Source of the DNA: Piscicola geometra
Taxonomy: Eukaryota > Annelida > Clitellata > Hirudinida > Piscicolidae
Direction: 5' to 3'
DNA length: 64,000 nt
Assembly (NCBI GenBank): GCA_943735955.1
Contig: OX030967.1
Coordinates: 1-64,000 of the forward strand
The stretch's first letter is position 1; each line of letters begins with the position of its first letter. Both the position numbers and the translations under genes were made by a program. This document shows, one piece after another, positions 11,416-27,836 of the stretch. Below the pieces are notes generated by a model. The model saw nothing but the letters and a program-made list of their open reading frames with translations, ran no database searches and had not been told where the DNA came from.

Positions 11416-11958
11416 GCATATTTAAATTATATTGCATATTTACACATATTGCATATTTACATATATTGCATATTTACATATATTGCATATTTACATATAT
11501 TGCATATTCACAAATAATGCATATTTACATATATTGCATATTTACATATATTGCCTATTTACATATATTGCATATTTACATATATTGCATATTTACATAT
11601 ATTGCATACTTACATATATTGCATATTTACATATATTGCATATTTACATATATTGCATATTTACATATATTGCATATTTACATATATTGCATAATTACAT
11701 ATATTGCATATTTACATATATTGCATATTTACATATTATGCATTTATACATATATTGCATATTTACATATATTGCATCTTTACATATATTGCATCTTTAC
11801 ATATATTGCATATTTACATTAAATGCATATTTACATATATTGCATATTTACATATATTGCATATTTACGTATATTGCATATTTACATGTATTGCATATTT
11901 ACATATATTGCATATTTACATATATTGCATATTTACATATATTGCATATTTACATATA
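11416..11958 (+). repeat. 902-bp-offset duplication, copy 1
   Basis: This stretch matches 12318-12860 at an offset of 902 bp, which is 53 units plus one base from the single 18-bp unit. Shared markers in order are the 18-bp unit, TTTACACAT, GCCTATTT, GCATACTTAC, GCATAATTAC, TTATGCATTTATACAT, paired GCATCTTTAC, and TTAAATGC. Copy 1 has CACAAATAATGC where copy 2 has CACATATAATGC, and it has one more unit between GCCTATTT and GCATACTTAC, offset by one fewer unit further on. Parts of the module recur near 17640-17760 and 18900-19020. Confidence 0.75.
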
Positions 11959-12317
11959 TTGCATATTTACATATATTGCATATTTACATATATTGCATAT
12001 TTACATATATTGCATATTTACATATATTGCATATTTACATATATTGCATATTTACATATATTGCATATTTACATATATTGCATATTTACATATATTGCAT
12101 ATTTACATATATTGCATATTTACATATATTGCATATTTACGTGTATTGCATATTTACATGTATTGCATCTTAACATTTATTGCATATTTGCATATATTGC
12201 ATATTTACATATATTGCATATTTACATATATTGCATATTTACATATATTGCATATTTACGTATATTGCATATTTACATATATTGCATATTTACATATATT
12301 GCATATATAAATTTATT

Positions 12318-12860
12318 GCATATTTAAATTATATTGCATATTTACACATATTGCATATTTACATATATTGCATATTTACATATATTGCATATTTACATAT
12401 ATTGCATATTCACATATAATGCATATTTACATATATTGCATATTTACATATATTGCCTATTTACATATATTGCATATTTACATATATTGCATACTTACAT
12501 ATATTGCATATTTACATATATTGCATATTTACATATATTGCATATTTACATATATTGCATATTTACATATATTGCATATTTACATATATTGCATAATTAC
12601 ATATATTGCATATTTACATATATTGCATATTTACATATTATGCATTTATACATATATTGCATATTTACATATATTGCATCTTTACATATATTGCATCTTT
12701 ACATATATTGCATATTTACATTAAATGCATATTTACATATATTGCATATTTACATATATTGCATATTTACGTATATTGCATATTTACATGTATTGCATAT
12801 TTACATATATTGCATATTTACATATATTGCATATTTACATATATTGCATATTTACATATA
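12318..12860 (+). repeat. 902-bp-offset duplication, copy 2
   Basis: This is the second copy of 11416-11958. The match ends near 12863, where GCATCTTTAC appears in place of the consensus unit found at the equivalent place in copy 1. The marker order is otherwise preserved. The sequence between the copies (11959-12317) is mostly consensus units followed by a TTTACGTGT, TTTACATGT, TTTGCATAT string. That string recurs at about 13630-13690 and 15435-15495. Confidence 0.75.
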
Positions 12861-13159
12861 TTGCATCTTTACATATATTGCATATTTACATATATTGCAT
12901 ATTTACATATATTGCATATTTACATATATTGCATATTTACATATATTGCATATTAACATATATTGCATATTTACATAAATTGCATTTTAACATATATTGC
13001 ATATTTACATATATTGCATATTTACATATATTGCATATTTACATATATTGCATATTTACATATATTGCATATTTAAATATATTGCATATTTACATATATT
13101 GCATATTTACATATATTGCATATTTACATATATTGCATATTTACATATATTGCATATTT

Positions 13160-14964
13160 ACATATATTGCATATTTACATATATTGCATATTCTCATATA
13201 TTGCATATTTACATATATTGCATATTTACATATATTGCATATTTACATATATTGCATATTTACATATATTGCATGTTTTCATATATTGCATATTTACATA
13301 TCTTGCATTTTAACATATATTGCATATTTACATATATTGCAAATTTACATATATTGCATATTTACATACATTGCATATTTACATATATTGCATATTTACA
13401 TATATTGCACATTTACATATATTGCATATTTACATATATTGCATATTTACATATATTGCATATTTACATATATTGCATATTTACATATATTGCATATTTA
13501 CATATATTGCATATTTACATATATTGCACATTTACATATATTGCATATTTACATATATTGCATATTTACATATATTGCATATTTACATATATTGCATATT
13601 TACATATATTGCATATTTACATATATTGCATATTTACGTGTATTGCATATTTACATGTATTGCATATTTACATTTATTGCATATTTGCATATATTGCATA
13701 TTTACATATATTGCATATTTACATATATTGCATATTTACATATATTGCATATTTACGTATATTGCATATTTACATATATTGCATATTTACATATATTGCA
13801 TATATACATTTATTGCATATTTAAATTATATTGCATATTTACACATATTGCATATTTACATATATTGCATATTTACATATATTGCATATTTACATATATT
13901 GCATATTCACATATAATGCATATTTACATATATTGCATATTTACATATATTGCCTATTTACATATATTGCATATTTACATATATTGCATATTTACATATA
14001 TTGCATATTTACATATATTGCATATTTACATATATTGCATATTTACATATATTGCATAATTACATATATTGCATATTTACATATATTGCATATTTACATA
14101 TATTGCATATTTACATATATTGCATATTTACATATATTGCATATTTACATATATTGCATATTTACATATTTTGCTTATTTACATATATTGCATATTTACA
14201 TATATTGCATATTTACATATATTGCATATTTAAATATATTGCATATTTACATATATTGCATATTTACATATGTTGCATATTTAAATATATTGCATATTTA
14301 CATATCTTGCATATTTACATATATTGCATCTTTACATATATTGCATATTTAAATTATATTGCATATTTACACATATTGCATATTTACATATATTGCATAT
14401 TTACATATATTGCATATTTACATATATTTCATATTTACATATATTGCATATTTACATATATTGCATATTTACATATGTTGCATGTATACCTATATTGCAT
14501 ATTTTCATATATTGCGTATTCACATATATTGCATATTTACATATTATGCATTTATACATATATTGCATATTTACATATATTGCATTTATACATATATTGC
14601 ATATTTACATATATTGCATATTTACATATATTTCATATTTACATATATTGCATATTTACATATATTGCATATTTACATATATTGCATATTTACATATATT
14701 GCATATTTACATATGTTGCATATTTAAATATATTGCATATTTACATATCTTGCATATTTACATATATTGCATCTTTACATATATTGCATATTTAAATTAT
14801 ATTGCATATTTACACATATTGCATATTTACATATATTGCATATTTACATATATTGCATATTTACATATATTTCATATTTACATATATTGCATATTTACAT
14901 ATATTGCATATTTACATATGTTACATGTATACCTATATTGCATATTTTCATATATTGCGTATTC
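13160..14964 (+). repeat. 1805-bp tandem duplication, copy 1
   Basis: The landmarks GCATATTCTC (13186), GCATGTTTTC (13271), GCATTTTAAC (about 13307), the 18-bp units (13815, 14343, 14786) and GTATACC (14484, 14927) all recur exactly 1805 bp downstream. 1805 is 106 units of 17 plus 3, and the copy contains three 18-bp units. Long stretches compared base by base show no difference. The copy ends where the next begins, so this is a direct tandem duplication. Confidence 0.9.
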
Positions 14965-14983
14965 ACATATATTGCATATTTAC
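14235..14983 (+). repeat. 443-bp-offset internal duplication within the 1805-bp block
   Basis: About 305 bp at 14235-14540 is repeated at 14678-14983. Markers are TTTACATATGTTG, TTTAAATAT, ATCTTGCAT, GCATCTTTAC, the 18-bp unit (14343 and 14786), ATTTCATATT, GTATACC and GCGTATTCAC. One difference is GTTGCATGTATACC in the first and GTTACATGTATACC in the second. Because the 1805-bp duplication copied this pair, the pair is seen again at 16040-16788 and must be older than that duplication. Confidence 0.82.
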
Positions 14984-16785
14984 ATATATTGCATATTCTC
15001 ATATATTGCATATTTACATATATTGCATATTTACATATATTGCATATTTACATATATTGCATATTTACATATATTGCATGTTTTCATATATTGCATATTT
15101 ACATATCTTGCATTTTAACATATATTGCATATTTACATATATTGCAAATTTACATATATTGCATATTTACATACATTGCATATTTACATATATTGCATAT
15201 TTACATATATTGCACATTTACATATATTGCATATTTACATATATTGCATATTTACATATATTGCATATTTACATATATTGCATATTTACATATATTGCAT
15301 ATTTACATATATTGCATATTTACATATATTGCACATTTACATATATTGCATATTTACATATATTGCATATTTACATATATTGCATATTTACATATATTGC
15401 ATATTTACATATATTGCATATTTACATATATTGCATATTTACGTGTATTGCATATTTACATGTATTGCATATTTACATTTATTGCATATTTGCATATATT
15501 GCATATTTACATATATTGCATATTTACATATATTGCATATTTACATATATTGCATATTTACGTATATTGCATATTTACATATATTGCATATTTACATATA
15601 TTGCATATATACATTTATTGCATATTTAAATTATATTGCATATTTACACATATTGCATATTTACATATATTGCATATTTACATATATTGCATATTTACAT
15701 ATATTGCATATTCACATATAATGCATATTTACATATATTGCATATTTACATATATTGCCTATTTACATATATTGCATATTTACATATATTGCATATTTAC
15801 ATATATTGCATATTTACATATATTGCATATTTACATATATTGCATATTTACATATATTGCATAATTACATATATTGCATATTTACATATATTGCATATTT
15901 ACATATATTGCATATTTACATATATTGCATATTTACATATATTGCATATTTACATATATTGCATATTTACATATTTTGCTTATTTACATATATTGCATAT
16001 TTACATATATTGCATATTTACATATATTGCATATTTAAATATATTGCATATTTACATATATTGCATATTTACATATGTTGCATATTTAAATATATTGCAT
16101 ATTTACATATCTTGCATATTTACATATATTGCATCTTTACATATATTGCATATTTAAATTATATTGCATATTTACACATATTGCATATTTACATATATTG
16201 CATATTTACATATATTGCATATTTACATATATTTCATATTTACATATATTGCATATTTACATATATTGCATATTTACATATGTTGCATGTATACCTATAT
16301 TGCATATTTTCATATATTGCGTATTCACATATATTGCATATTTACATATTATGCATTTATACATATATTGCATATTTACATATATTGCATTTATACATAT
16401 ATTGCATATTTACATATATTGCATATTTACATATATTTCATATTTACATATATTGCATATTTACATATATTGCATATTTACATATATTGCATATTTACAT
16501 ATATTGCATATTTACATATGTTGCATATTTAAATATATTGCATATTTACATATCTTGCATATTTACATATATTGCATCTTTACATATATTGCATATTTAA
16601 ATTATATTGCATATTTACACATATTGCATATTTACATATATTGCATATTTACATATATTGCATATTTACATATATTTCATATTTACATATATTGCATATT
16701 TACATATATTGCATATTTACATATGTTACATGTATACCTATATTGCATATTTTCATATATTGCGTATTCACATATATTGCATATT
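14965..16785 (+). repeat. 1805-bp tandem duplication, copy 2
   Basis: This is the adjacent second copy, with landmarks at 14991, 15076, 15620, 16148, 16289, 16591 and 16732. It even keeps the rare GTTACATGTATACC spelling at 16732 found at 14927. Identity ends near 16790, where TTATGCATTTATAC replaces the units that followed GCGTATTCAC in copy 1. Confidence 0.9.
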
Positions 16786-17170
16786 TACATATTATGCATT
16801 TATACATATATTGCATATTTACATATATTGCATATTTACATATATTTCATATTTACATATATTGCATATTTACATATATTGCATATTTACATATATTGCA
16901 TATTTACATATATTGCATAATTACATATATTGCATATTTACATATATTGCATATTTACATATATTGCATATTTACATATATTGCATAATTACATATATTG
17001 CATATTTACATATATTGCATATTTACATATATTGCATATTTACATATATTGCATATTCACATATATTGCATATTTACATATTATGCATTTATACATATAT
17101 TGCATATTTACATATATTGCATCTTTACATATATTGCATCTTTACATATATCGCATATTTACATATATTG

Positions 17171-17510
17171 CATATTTACATATATTGCATATTTACATAT
17201 GTTGCATGTATACCTATATTGCATCTTTTCATATATTGCGTATTCACATATATTGCATATTTACATATTATGCATTTATACATATATTGCATATTTACAT
17301 ATATTGCATATTTACATATATTTCATATTTACATATATTGCATATTTACATATATTGCATATTTACATATGTTGCATGTATACCTATATTGCATATTTTC
17401 ATATATTGCGTATTCACATATATTGCATATTTACATATTATGCATTTATACATATATTGCATATTTACATATATTGCATATTTACATATATTTCATATTT
17501 ACATATATTG
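17171..17510 (+). repeat. Tandem pair of a 170-bp, ten-unit repeat
   Basis: Two adjacent copies, 17171-17340 and 17341-17510, carry GTATACC (17208 and 17378), GCGTATTCAC, TTATGCATTTATAC and ATTTCATATT at exactly 170 bp. The copies differ at about 17223 (GCATCTTTTC against GCATATTTTC). A few bases beyond the end, near 17544, is the only 16-bp unit I noticed in the array. Confidence 0.82.
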
Positions 17511-20500
17511 CATATTTACATATATTGCATATTTACATATATTGCATATTTACATATTTGCATAATTACATATATTGCATATTTACATATATTGCATATT
17601 TACATATATTGCATATTTACATATATTGCATATTCACATATATTGCATATTTACATATTATGCATTTATACATATATTGCATATTTACATATATTGCATC
17701 TTTACATATATTGCATCTTTACATATATCGCATATTTACATTAAATGCATATTTACATATATTGCATATTTACATATATTGCATATTTACGTATATTGCA
17801 TATATACATGTATTGCATATTTACATATATTGCATATTTACATATATTGCATATTTACATATATTGCATATTTACATATATTGCATATTTACATATATTG
17901 CATATTTACATATATTGCATATTTACATATATTGCATATTTACATATATTGCATATTTACATATATTGCATATTAACATATATTGCATATTTACATATAT
18001 TGCATTTTAACATATATTGCATATTTACATATATTGCATATTTACATATATTGCATATTTACATATATTGCATATTTACATATATTGCATATTTAAATAT
18101 ATTGCATATTTACATATATTGCATATTTAAATATATTGCATATTTACATATATTGCATATTTACATATATTGCATATTTACATATATTGCATATTTACAT
18201 ATATTGCATATTCACATATATTGCATATTTACATATATTGTATATTTACATATATTGCATATTTACATATATTGCATATTTACATATATTGCATATTTAC
18301 ATATATTGCATATTTACATATATTGCATATTTACATATATTGCTTATTTACATATATTGCATATTTACATATATTGCATATTTACATATATTGCATATTT
18401 AAATATATTGCATATTTACATATATTGCATATTTACATATGTTGCATATTTAAATATATTGCATATTTACATATCTTGCATATTTACATATATTGCATCT
18501 TTACATATATTGCATATTTAAATTATATTGCATATTTACACATATTGCATATTTACATATATTGCATATTTACATATATTGCATATTTACATATATTGCA
18601 TATTTACATATATTGCCTATTTACATATATTGCATATTTACATATGTTGCATGTATACCTATATTGCATATTTTCATATATTGCATATTCACATATATTG
18701 CATATTTACATATTATGCATTTATACATATATTGCATATTTACATATATTTCATATTTACATATATTGCATATTTACATATATTGCATATTTACATATAT
18801 TGCATATTTACATATATTGCATAATTACATATATTGCATATTTACATATATTGCATATTTACATATATTGCATATTTACATATATTGCATATTCACATAT
18901 ATTGCATATTTACATATTATGCATTTATACATATATTGCATATTTACATATATTGCATCTTTACATATATTGCATCTTTACATATATTGCATATTTACAT
19001 TAAATGCATATTTACATATATTGCATATTTACATATATTGCATATTTACGTATATTGCATATTCACATCTATTGCATATTTACATATATTGCATATTTAC
19101 ATATATTGCATATTTACATATATTGCATATTTACATATATTGCGTATTTACATATATTGCATATTTACATATATTGCATATTTACATATATTGCATATTT
19201 ACATATATTGCATATTTACATATATTGTATATTAACATATATTGCATATTTACATATATTGCATTTTAACATATATTGCATATTTACATATATTGCATAT
19301 TTACATATATTGCATATTTACATATATTGCATATTTAAATATATTGCATATTTACATATATTGCATATTTACATTAATTGCATATTTACCTATATTGCAT
19401 ATTTATATATATTGCATATTTACATATATTGCATATTCACATATATTGCATATTTACATATATTGCATATTTACATATATTGCATATTTACATATATTGC
19501 ATATTTACATATATTGCATATTTACATATATTGCATATTTACATATATTGCATATTTACAATTGTTGCATATTTACATATATTGCATATTTACGTATATT
19601 GCATATTTACATGTATTGCATATTTACATATATTGCATATTTACATATATTGCATATTTACATATATTGCATATTTACATATATTGCATATTTACATATA
19701 TTGCATATTTACATATATTGCATATTTACATATATTGCATATTTACATATATTGCATATTTACATATTTTGCATATTTACATATATTGTATATTTACATA
19801 TATTGCATATTTACATATATTGCATATTTACATATATTGTATATTTACATATATTGCATATTTACATATATTGCATATTTACATATATTGCATATTTACA
19901 TATATTGCATATTTACATATATTGCATATTTACATATATTGCATATTTACATATATTGCCTATTTACATATTTTGCATATTTACATATGTTGCATATATA
20001 CATATATTGCATATTTTCATATATTGCATAATTACATATATTGCATATTTACATATATTGCCTATATACATATATTGCATATTTACATATATTGCATATT
20101 TACATATATTGCATATTTACATATATTGCATTTTTACATATATTGTATATTTACGTATATTGCATATTTAGATATATTGCATATTTACATATATTGCATA
20201 TTTACATATATTGCATATTTACATTTATTGCATATTTAAATTATATTGCATATTTACACATATTGCATATTTACATATATTGCATATTTGCATATATTGC
20301 ATATTTACATATATTGCATATTTACATATATTGCATATTTACATGTATTGCATATTTACATATATTGCATATTCACATATATTGCATATTTACATATATT
20401 GCATATTTACATTTATTGCATATTTAAATTATATTGCATATTTACATGTATTGCATATTTACATATATTGCATATTCACATATATTGCATATTTACATAT

Positions 20501-21104
20501 ATTGCATATTTACATTTATTGCATATTTAAATTATATTGAATATTTACACATATTGCATATTTACATATATTGCATAATTACATTTATTGCATATTTACA
20601 TATATTGCATATTTGCATATATTGCATATTTACATATATTGCATATTTACATATATTGCATATTTACATATATTGCATATTTACATATATTGCATATTTA
20701 CATATATTGCATATTTACATATATTGCATATTCACATATAATGCATATTTACATATATTGCATATTTACATATATTGCATATTTAAATTATATTGCATAT
20801 TTACACATATTGCATATTTACATATATTGCATATTTACATATATTGCATATTTACATATATTGCATATTTACATATATTGCCTATTTACATATATTGCAT
20901 ATTTACATATATTGCATATTTACATGTATTGCATATTTACATATATTGCATATTTACATTAATTGCATATTTACATATATTGCATATTTACATATATTGC
21001 CTATTTACATATTTTGCATATTTACATATGTTGCATATATACATATATTGCATATTTACATATATTGCATATTTACATATATTGCATATTTACATATATT
21101 GCAT

Positions 21105-23490
21105 ATTTACATATATTGCGTATTCACATATATTGCATATTTACATATATTGCATATTTACATATATTGCATATTTACATATATTGCATATTTACATATA
21201 TTGCATATTTACATATATTGCATATTTACATATATTGCATATTTACATATATTGCATATTTACATAAATTGCATATTTACATATATTGCATATTTACGTA
21301 TATTGCATATTTACATGTATTGCATATTTACATATATTGCATATTTGCATATATTGCATATTTACATATATTGCATATTTACATATATTGCATATTTACA
21401 TATATTGCATATTTACATATATTGCATATTCACATATATTGCATATTTACATATATTGCATATTTACATTTATTGCATATTTAAATTATATTGCATATTT
21501 ACACATATTGCATATTTACATATATTGCATATTTACATATATTGCATATTTACATATATTGCATATTCACATATAATGCATATTTACATATATTGCATAT
21601 TTACATATATTGCATATTTACATATATTGCATATTTACATATATTGCATATTTACATATATTGCATATTTACATATATTGCATATTTACATATATTGCAT
21701 ATTTACATATATTGCATATTTACATATATTGCATATTTACATATATTGCATATTTACATATATTGCATAATTACATATATTGCATATTTACATATATTGT
21801 ATATTTACATATATTGCATATTTACATATATTGCATATTTACATATATTGCATATTTACATATATTGCATATTTACATATATTGCATATTTACATATCTT
21901 GCATATTTACATATATTGCATATTTACATATATTGCATATTTACATATATTGCATATTTACATATATTGCCTATTTACATATTTTGCATATTTACATATG
22001 TTGCATATATACATATATTGCATATTTTCATATATTGCATAATTACATATATTGCATATTTACATATATTGCATATTTACATATATTGCATATTTACATA
22101 TATTGAATATTTACATATATTGCATATTTACATATATTGCATATTCACATATATTGCATATTTACATATATTGCATATTTACATATATTGCATATTTACA
22201 TTAATTGCATATTTACCTATATTGCATATTTACATATATTGCATATTTACATATATTGCATATTTACATATATTGCATATTCACATATATTGCATATTTA
22301 CATATTATGCATTTATACATATATTGCATATTTACATATATTGCGTATTCACATATATTGCATATTTACATATATTGCATATTTACATATATTGCATATT
22401 TACATATATTGCATATTTACATATATTGCATATTTACATATATTGCATATTTACATATATTGCATATTTACATATATTGCATATTTACATAAATTGCATA
22501 TTTACATATATTGCATATTTACGTATATTGCATATTTACATGTATTGCATATTTACATATATTGCATATTTGCATATATTGCATATTTACATATATTGCA
22601 TATTTACATATATTGCATATTTACATATATTGCATATTTACATATATTGCATATTCACATATATTGCATATTTACATATATTGCATATTTACATTTATTG
22701 CATATTTAAATTATATTGCATATTTACACATATTGCATATTTACATATATTGCATATTTACATATATTGCATATTTACATATATTGCATATTCACATATA
22801 ATGCATATTTACATATATTGCATATTTACATATATTGCATATTTACATATATTGCATATTTACATATATTGCATATTTACATATATTGCATATTTACATA
22901 TATTGCATATTTACATATATTGCATATTTACATATATTGCATATTTACATATATTGCATATTTACATATATTGCATATTTACATATATTGCATAATTACA
23001 TATATTGCATATTTACATATATTGTATATTTACATATATTGCATATTTACATATATTGCATATTTACATATATTGCATATTTACATATATTGCATATTTA
23101 CATATATTGCATATTTACATATCTTGCATATTTACATATATTGCATATTTACATATATTGCATATTTACATATATTGCATATTTACATATATTGCCTATT
23201 TACATATTTTGCATATTTACATATGTTGCATATATACATATATTGCATATTTTCATATATTGCATAATTACATATATTGCATATTTACATATATTGCATA
23301 TTTACATATATTGCATATTTACATATATTGAATATTTACATATATTGCATATTTACATATATTGCATATTCACATATATTGCATATTTACATATATTGCA
23401 TATTTACATATATTGCATATTTACATTAATTGCATATTTACCTATATTGCATATTTACATATATTGCATATTTACATATATTGCATATTT
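21105..23490 (+). repeat. 1225-bp-offset direct duplication
   Basis: Copy 1 (about 21105-22265) and copy 2 (about 22330-23490) share GCGTATTCAC (21119, 22344), TTTACGTAT, TTTACATGT, TTTGCATAT, the 18-bp unit (21475, 22700), GCATATTTACATATCTT and TTGAATATTTAC (about 22105, 23330), all at 1225 bp. This is 72 units plus one. After copy 2 a third, partial copy continues at 23490-23950 with offset 919 (54 units plus one), including its own 18-bp unit at 23619. Confidence 0.85.
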
Positions 23491-26400
23491 ACGTATATTG
23501 CATATTTACATGTATTGCATATTTACATATATTGCATATTTGCATATATTGCATATTTACATATATTGCATATTTACATATATTGCATATTTACATATAT
23601 TGCATATTTACATATATTGCATATTTAAATTATATTGCATATTTACACATATTGCATATTTACATATATTGCATATTTACATATATTGCATATTTACATA
23701 TATTGCATATTCACATATAATGCATATTTACATATATTGCATATTTACATATATTGCATATTTACATATATCGCATATTTACATATATTGCATATTTACA
23801 TATATTGCATATTTACATATATTGCATATTTACATATATTGCATATTTACATATATTGCATACTTACATATATTGCATATTTACATATATTGCATATTTA
23901 CATATATTGCATAATTACATATATTGCATATTTACATATATTGTATATTTACATATATTGCATATTTACATATATTGCATATTTACATATATTGCATATT
24001 TACATATATTGCATCTTTACATATATTGCATATTTACATATATTGCATATTTACATATATTGCATATTTACATATATTGCATATTTACATATATTGCATA
24101 TTTACATATATTGCATATTTACATATATTGCATATTTACATATATTGCATATTTACATATATTGCATATTTACATATATTGCATATTTACATATATTGCA
24201 TATTTACATATATTGCATATTTACATATATTGCATATTTACATATATTGCATATTTACATATATTGCATATTTACATATATTGCATATTTACATATATTG
24301 CATGTTTTCATATATTGCATATTTACATATATTGCATATTTACATATATTGCATGTTTACATATATTGCATATTTACATATATTGCATATTTACATATAT
24401 TGCATCTTTACATATATTGCATATTTAAATTATATTGCATATTTACACATATTGCATATTTACATATATTGCATATTTACATATATTGCATATTTACATA
24501 TTATGCATTTATACATATATTGCATATTTACATATATTGCATCTTTACATATATTGCGTATTTACATATATTGCATATTTACATATAATGCATATGTACA
24601 TATATTGCATCTTTACATATATTGCATATTTACATATATTGCATATTTACATATATTGCATATTTACATATATTGCATATTTACATATATTGCATATTTA
24701 CATATATTGCATATTTACATATATTGCATATTTACATATATTGCATGTTTTCATATATTGCATATTTACATATATTGCATATTTACATATATTGCATGTT
24801 TACATATATTGCATATTTACATATATTGCATATTTACATATATTGCATCTTTACATATATTGCATATTTAAATTATATTGCATATTTACACATATTGCAT
24901 ATTTACATATATTGCATATTTACATATATTGCATATTTACATATTATGCATTTATACATATATTGCATATTTACATATATTGCATTTTAACATATATTGC
25001 ATATTTACATATATTGCATATTTACATATATTGCATATTTACATATATTGCATATTTACATATATTGCATATTTAAATATATTGCATATTTACATATATT
25101 GCATATTTACATTAATTGCATATTTACCTATATTGCATATTTACATATATTGCATATTTACATATATTGCATATTTACATATATTGCATATTCACATATA
25201 TTGCATATTTACATATATTGCATATTTACATATATTGCATATTTACATATATTGCATATTTACATATATTGCATATTTACATATATTGCATATTTACATA
25301 TATTGCATATTTACATATATTGCATATTTACATATATTGCATATTCACATATAATGCATATTTACATATATTGCATATTTACATATATTGCATATTTACA
25401 TATATTGCATATTTACATATATTGCATATTTACATATATTGCATATTTACATATATTGCATATTTACATATATTGCATATTTACATATATTGCATATTTA
25501 CATATATTGCATATTTACATATATTGCATATTTACATATATTGCATAATTACATATATTGCATATTTACATATATTGTATATTTACATATATTGCATATT
25601 TACATATATTGCATATTTACATATATTGCATATTTACATATATTGCATATTTACATATGTTGCATATTTACATATCCTGCATATTTACATATATTGCATA
25701 TTTACATATATTGCATATTTACATATATTGCATATTTACATATATTGCCTATTTACATATTTTGCATATTTACATATGTTGCATATATACATATATTGCA
25801 TATTTTCATATATTGCATAATTACATATATTGCATATTTACATATATTGCATATTTACATATATTGCATATTTACATATATTGCATATTTACATATATTG
25901 CATATTTACATATATTGCATATTTACAGATATTGCATATTTACGTATATTGCATATTTACATGTATTGCATATTTACATATATTGCATATTTGCATATAT
26001 TGCATATTTACATATATTGCATATTTACATATATTGCATATTTACATATATTGCATATTTACATATATTGCATATTTACATATATTGCATATTTACATAT
26101 ATTGCATATTTACATATATTGCATATTAACATATAATGCATATTTACATATATTGCATATTTACATATATTGCATATTTACATATATTGCATATTTACAT
26201 ATATTGCATATTTACATATATTGCATATTTACATATATTGCATATTTACATATATTGCATAATTACATATATTGCATACTTACATATATTGCATATTTAC
26301 ATATATTGCATATTTACATATATTGCATAATTACATATATTGCATATTTACATATATTGTATATTTACATATATTGCATATTTACATATATTGCATATTT

Positions 26401-26577
26401 ACATATATTGCATATTTACATATATTGCATCTTTACATATATTGCATATTTACATATATTGCATATTTACATATATTGCATATTTACATATATTGCATAT
26501 TTACATATATTGCATATTTACATATATTGCATTTTTACATATATTGCATATTTACATATATTGCATATTTACATATA

Positions 26578-27830
26578 TTGCATATTTACATATATTGCAT
26601 ATTTACATATATTGCATATTTACATATATTGCATATTTACATATATTGCATATTTACATATATTGCATATTTACATATATTGCATATTTACATATATTGC
26701 ATATTTACATATATTGCATGTTTTCATATATTGCATATTTACATATATTGCATATTTACATATATTGCATGTTTACATATATTGCATATTTACATATATT
26801 GCATATTTACATATATTGCATCTTTACATATAATGCATATTTAAATTATATTGCATATTTACACATATTGCATATTTACATATATTGCATATTTACATAT
26901 ATTGCATATTTACATATTATGCATTTATACATATATTGCATATTTACATATATTGCATCTTTACATATATTGCATATTTACATATATTGCATATTTACAT
27001 ATAATGCATATGTACATATATTGCATCTTTACATATATTGCATATTTACATATATTGCATATTTACATATATTGCATATTTACATATATTGCATATTTAC
27101 ATATATTGCCTATTTACATATTTTGCATATTTACATATGTTGCATATATACATATATTGCATCTTTTCATATATTGCATAATTACATATATTGCATATTT
27201 ACATATATTGCATATTTACATATATTGCATATTTACATATAATGCATATGTACATGTATTGCATCTTTACTTATATTGCATATTTACATATATTGCGAAT
27301 TTACATATATTGCATATTTACATATATTGCATATTTACATATATTGCATATTTACATATATTGCATATTTACATATATTGCATATTTACATATATTGCAT
27401 ATTTACATATATTGCATATTTACATATATTGCATATTTACATATATTGCATGTTTTCATATATTGCATATTTACATATATTGCATATTTACATATATTGC
27501 ATGTTTACATATATTGCATATTTACATATATTGCATATTTACATATATTGCATCTTTACATATATTGCATATTTAAATTATATTGCATATTTACACATAT
27601 TGCATATTTACATATATTGCATATTTACATATATTGCATATTTACATATTATGCATTTATACATATATTGCATATTTACATATATTGCATCTTTACATAT
27701 ATTGCATATTTACATATATTGCATATTTACATATAATGCATATGTACATATATTGCATCTTTACATATATTGCATATTTACATATATTGCATATTTACAT
27801 ATATTGCATATTTACATATATTGCATATTT
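26578..27830 (+). repeat. 732-bp-offset direct duplication in B2
   Basis: Markers at 26717 (GCATGTTTTC), 26767 (GCATGTTTAC), 26835 (18-bp unit), about 26915 (TTATGCATTTATAC) and 27003 (AATGCATATGTAC) recur 732 bp later at 27449, 27499, 27567, 27648 and 27735. Copy 1 has GCATCTTTACATATAATGC where copy 2 has the normal ATATATTGC. The same module appears near 24302-24600 and, with offset 443, at 24745-25000. Confidence 0.82.
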
Positions 27831-27836
27831 ACATAT

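Larger units (their letters stand above)
11293..20229 (+). repeat. Satellite B domain B1
   Basis: This domain carries 18-bp marker units at 11330, 11416, 12318, 13815, 14343, 14786, 15620, 16148, 16591 and 18512. Except for the first, each is followed by a unit reading TTTACACATATT (type 1). Private markers are GTATACC, seven copies between 14484 and 18653, and TTAAATGC at about 11819, 12721, 17741 and 19001. The first 140 bp beside the A junction hold an 86-bp module repeated twice, containing GCATATATAAATTTAGT at 11313 and 11399. Confidence 0.8.
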
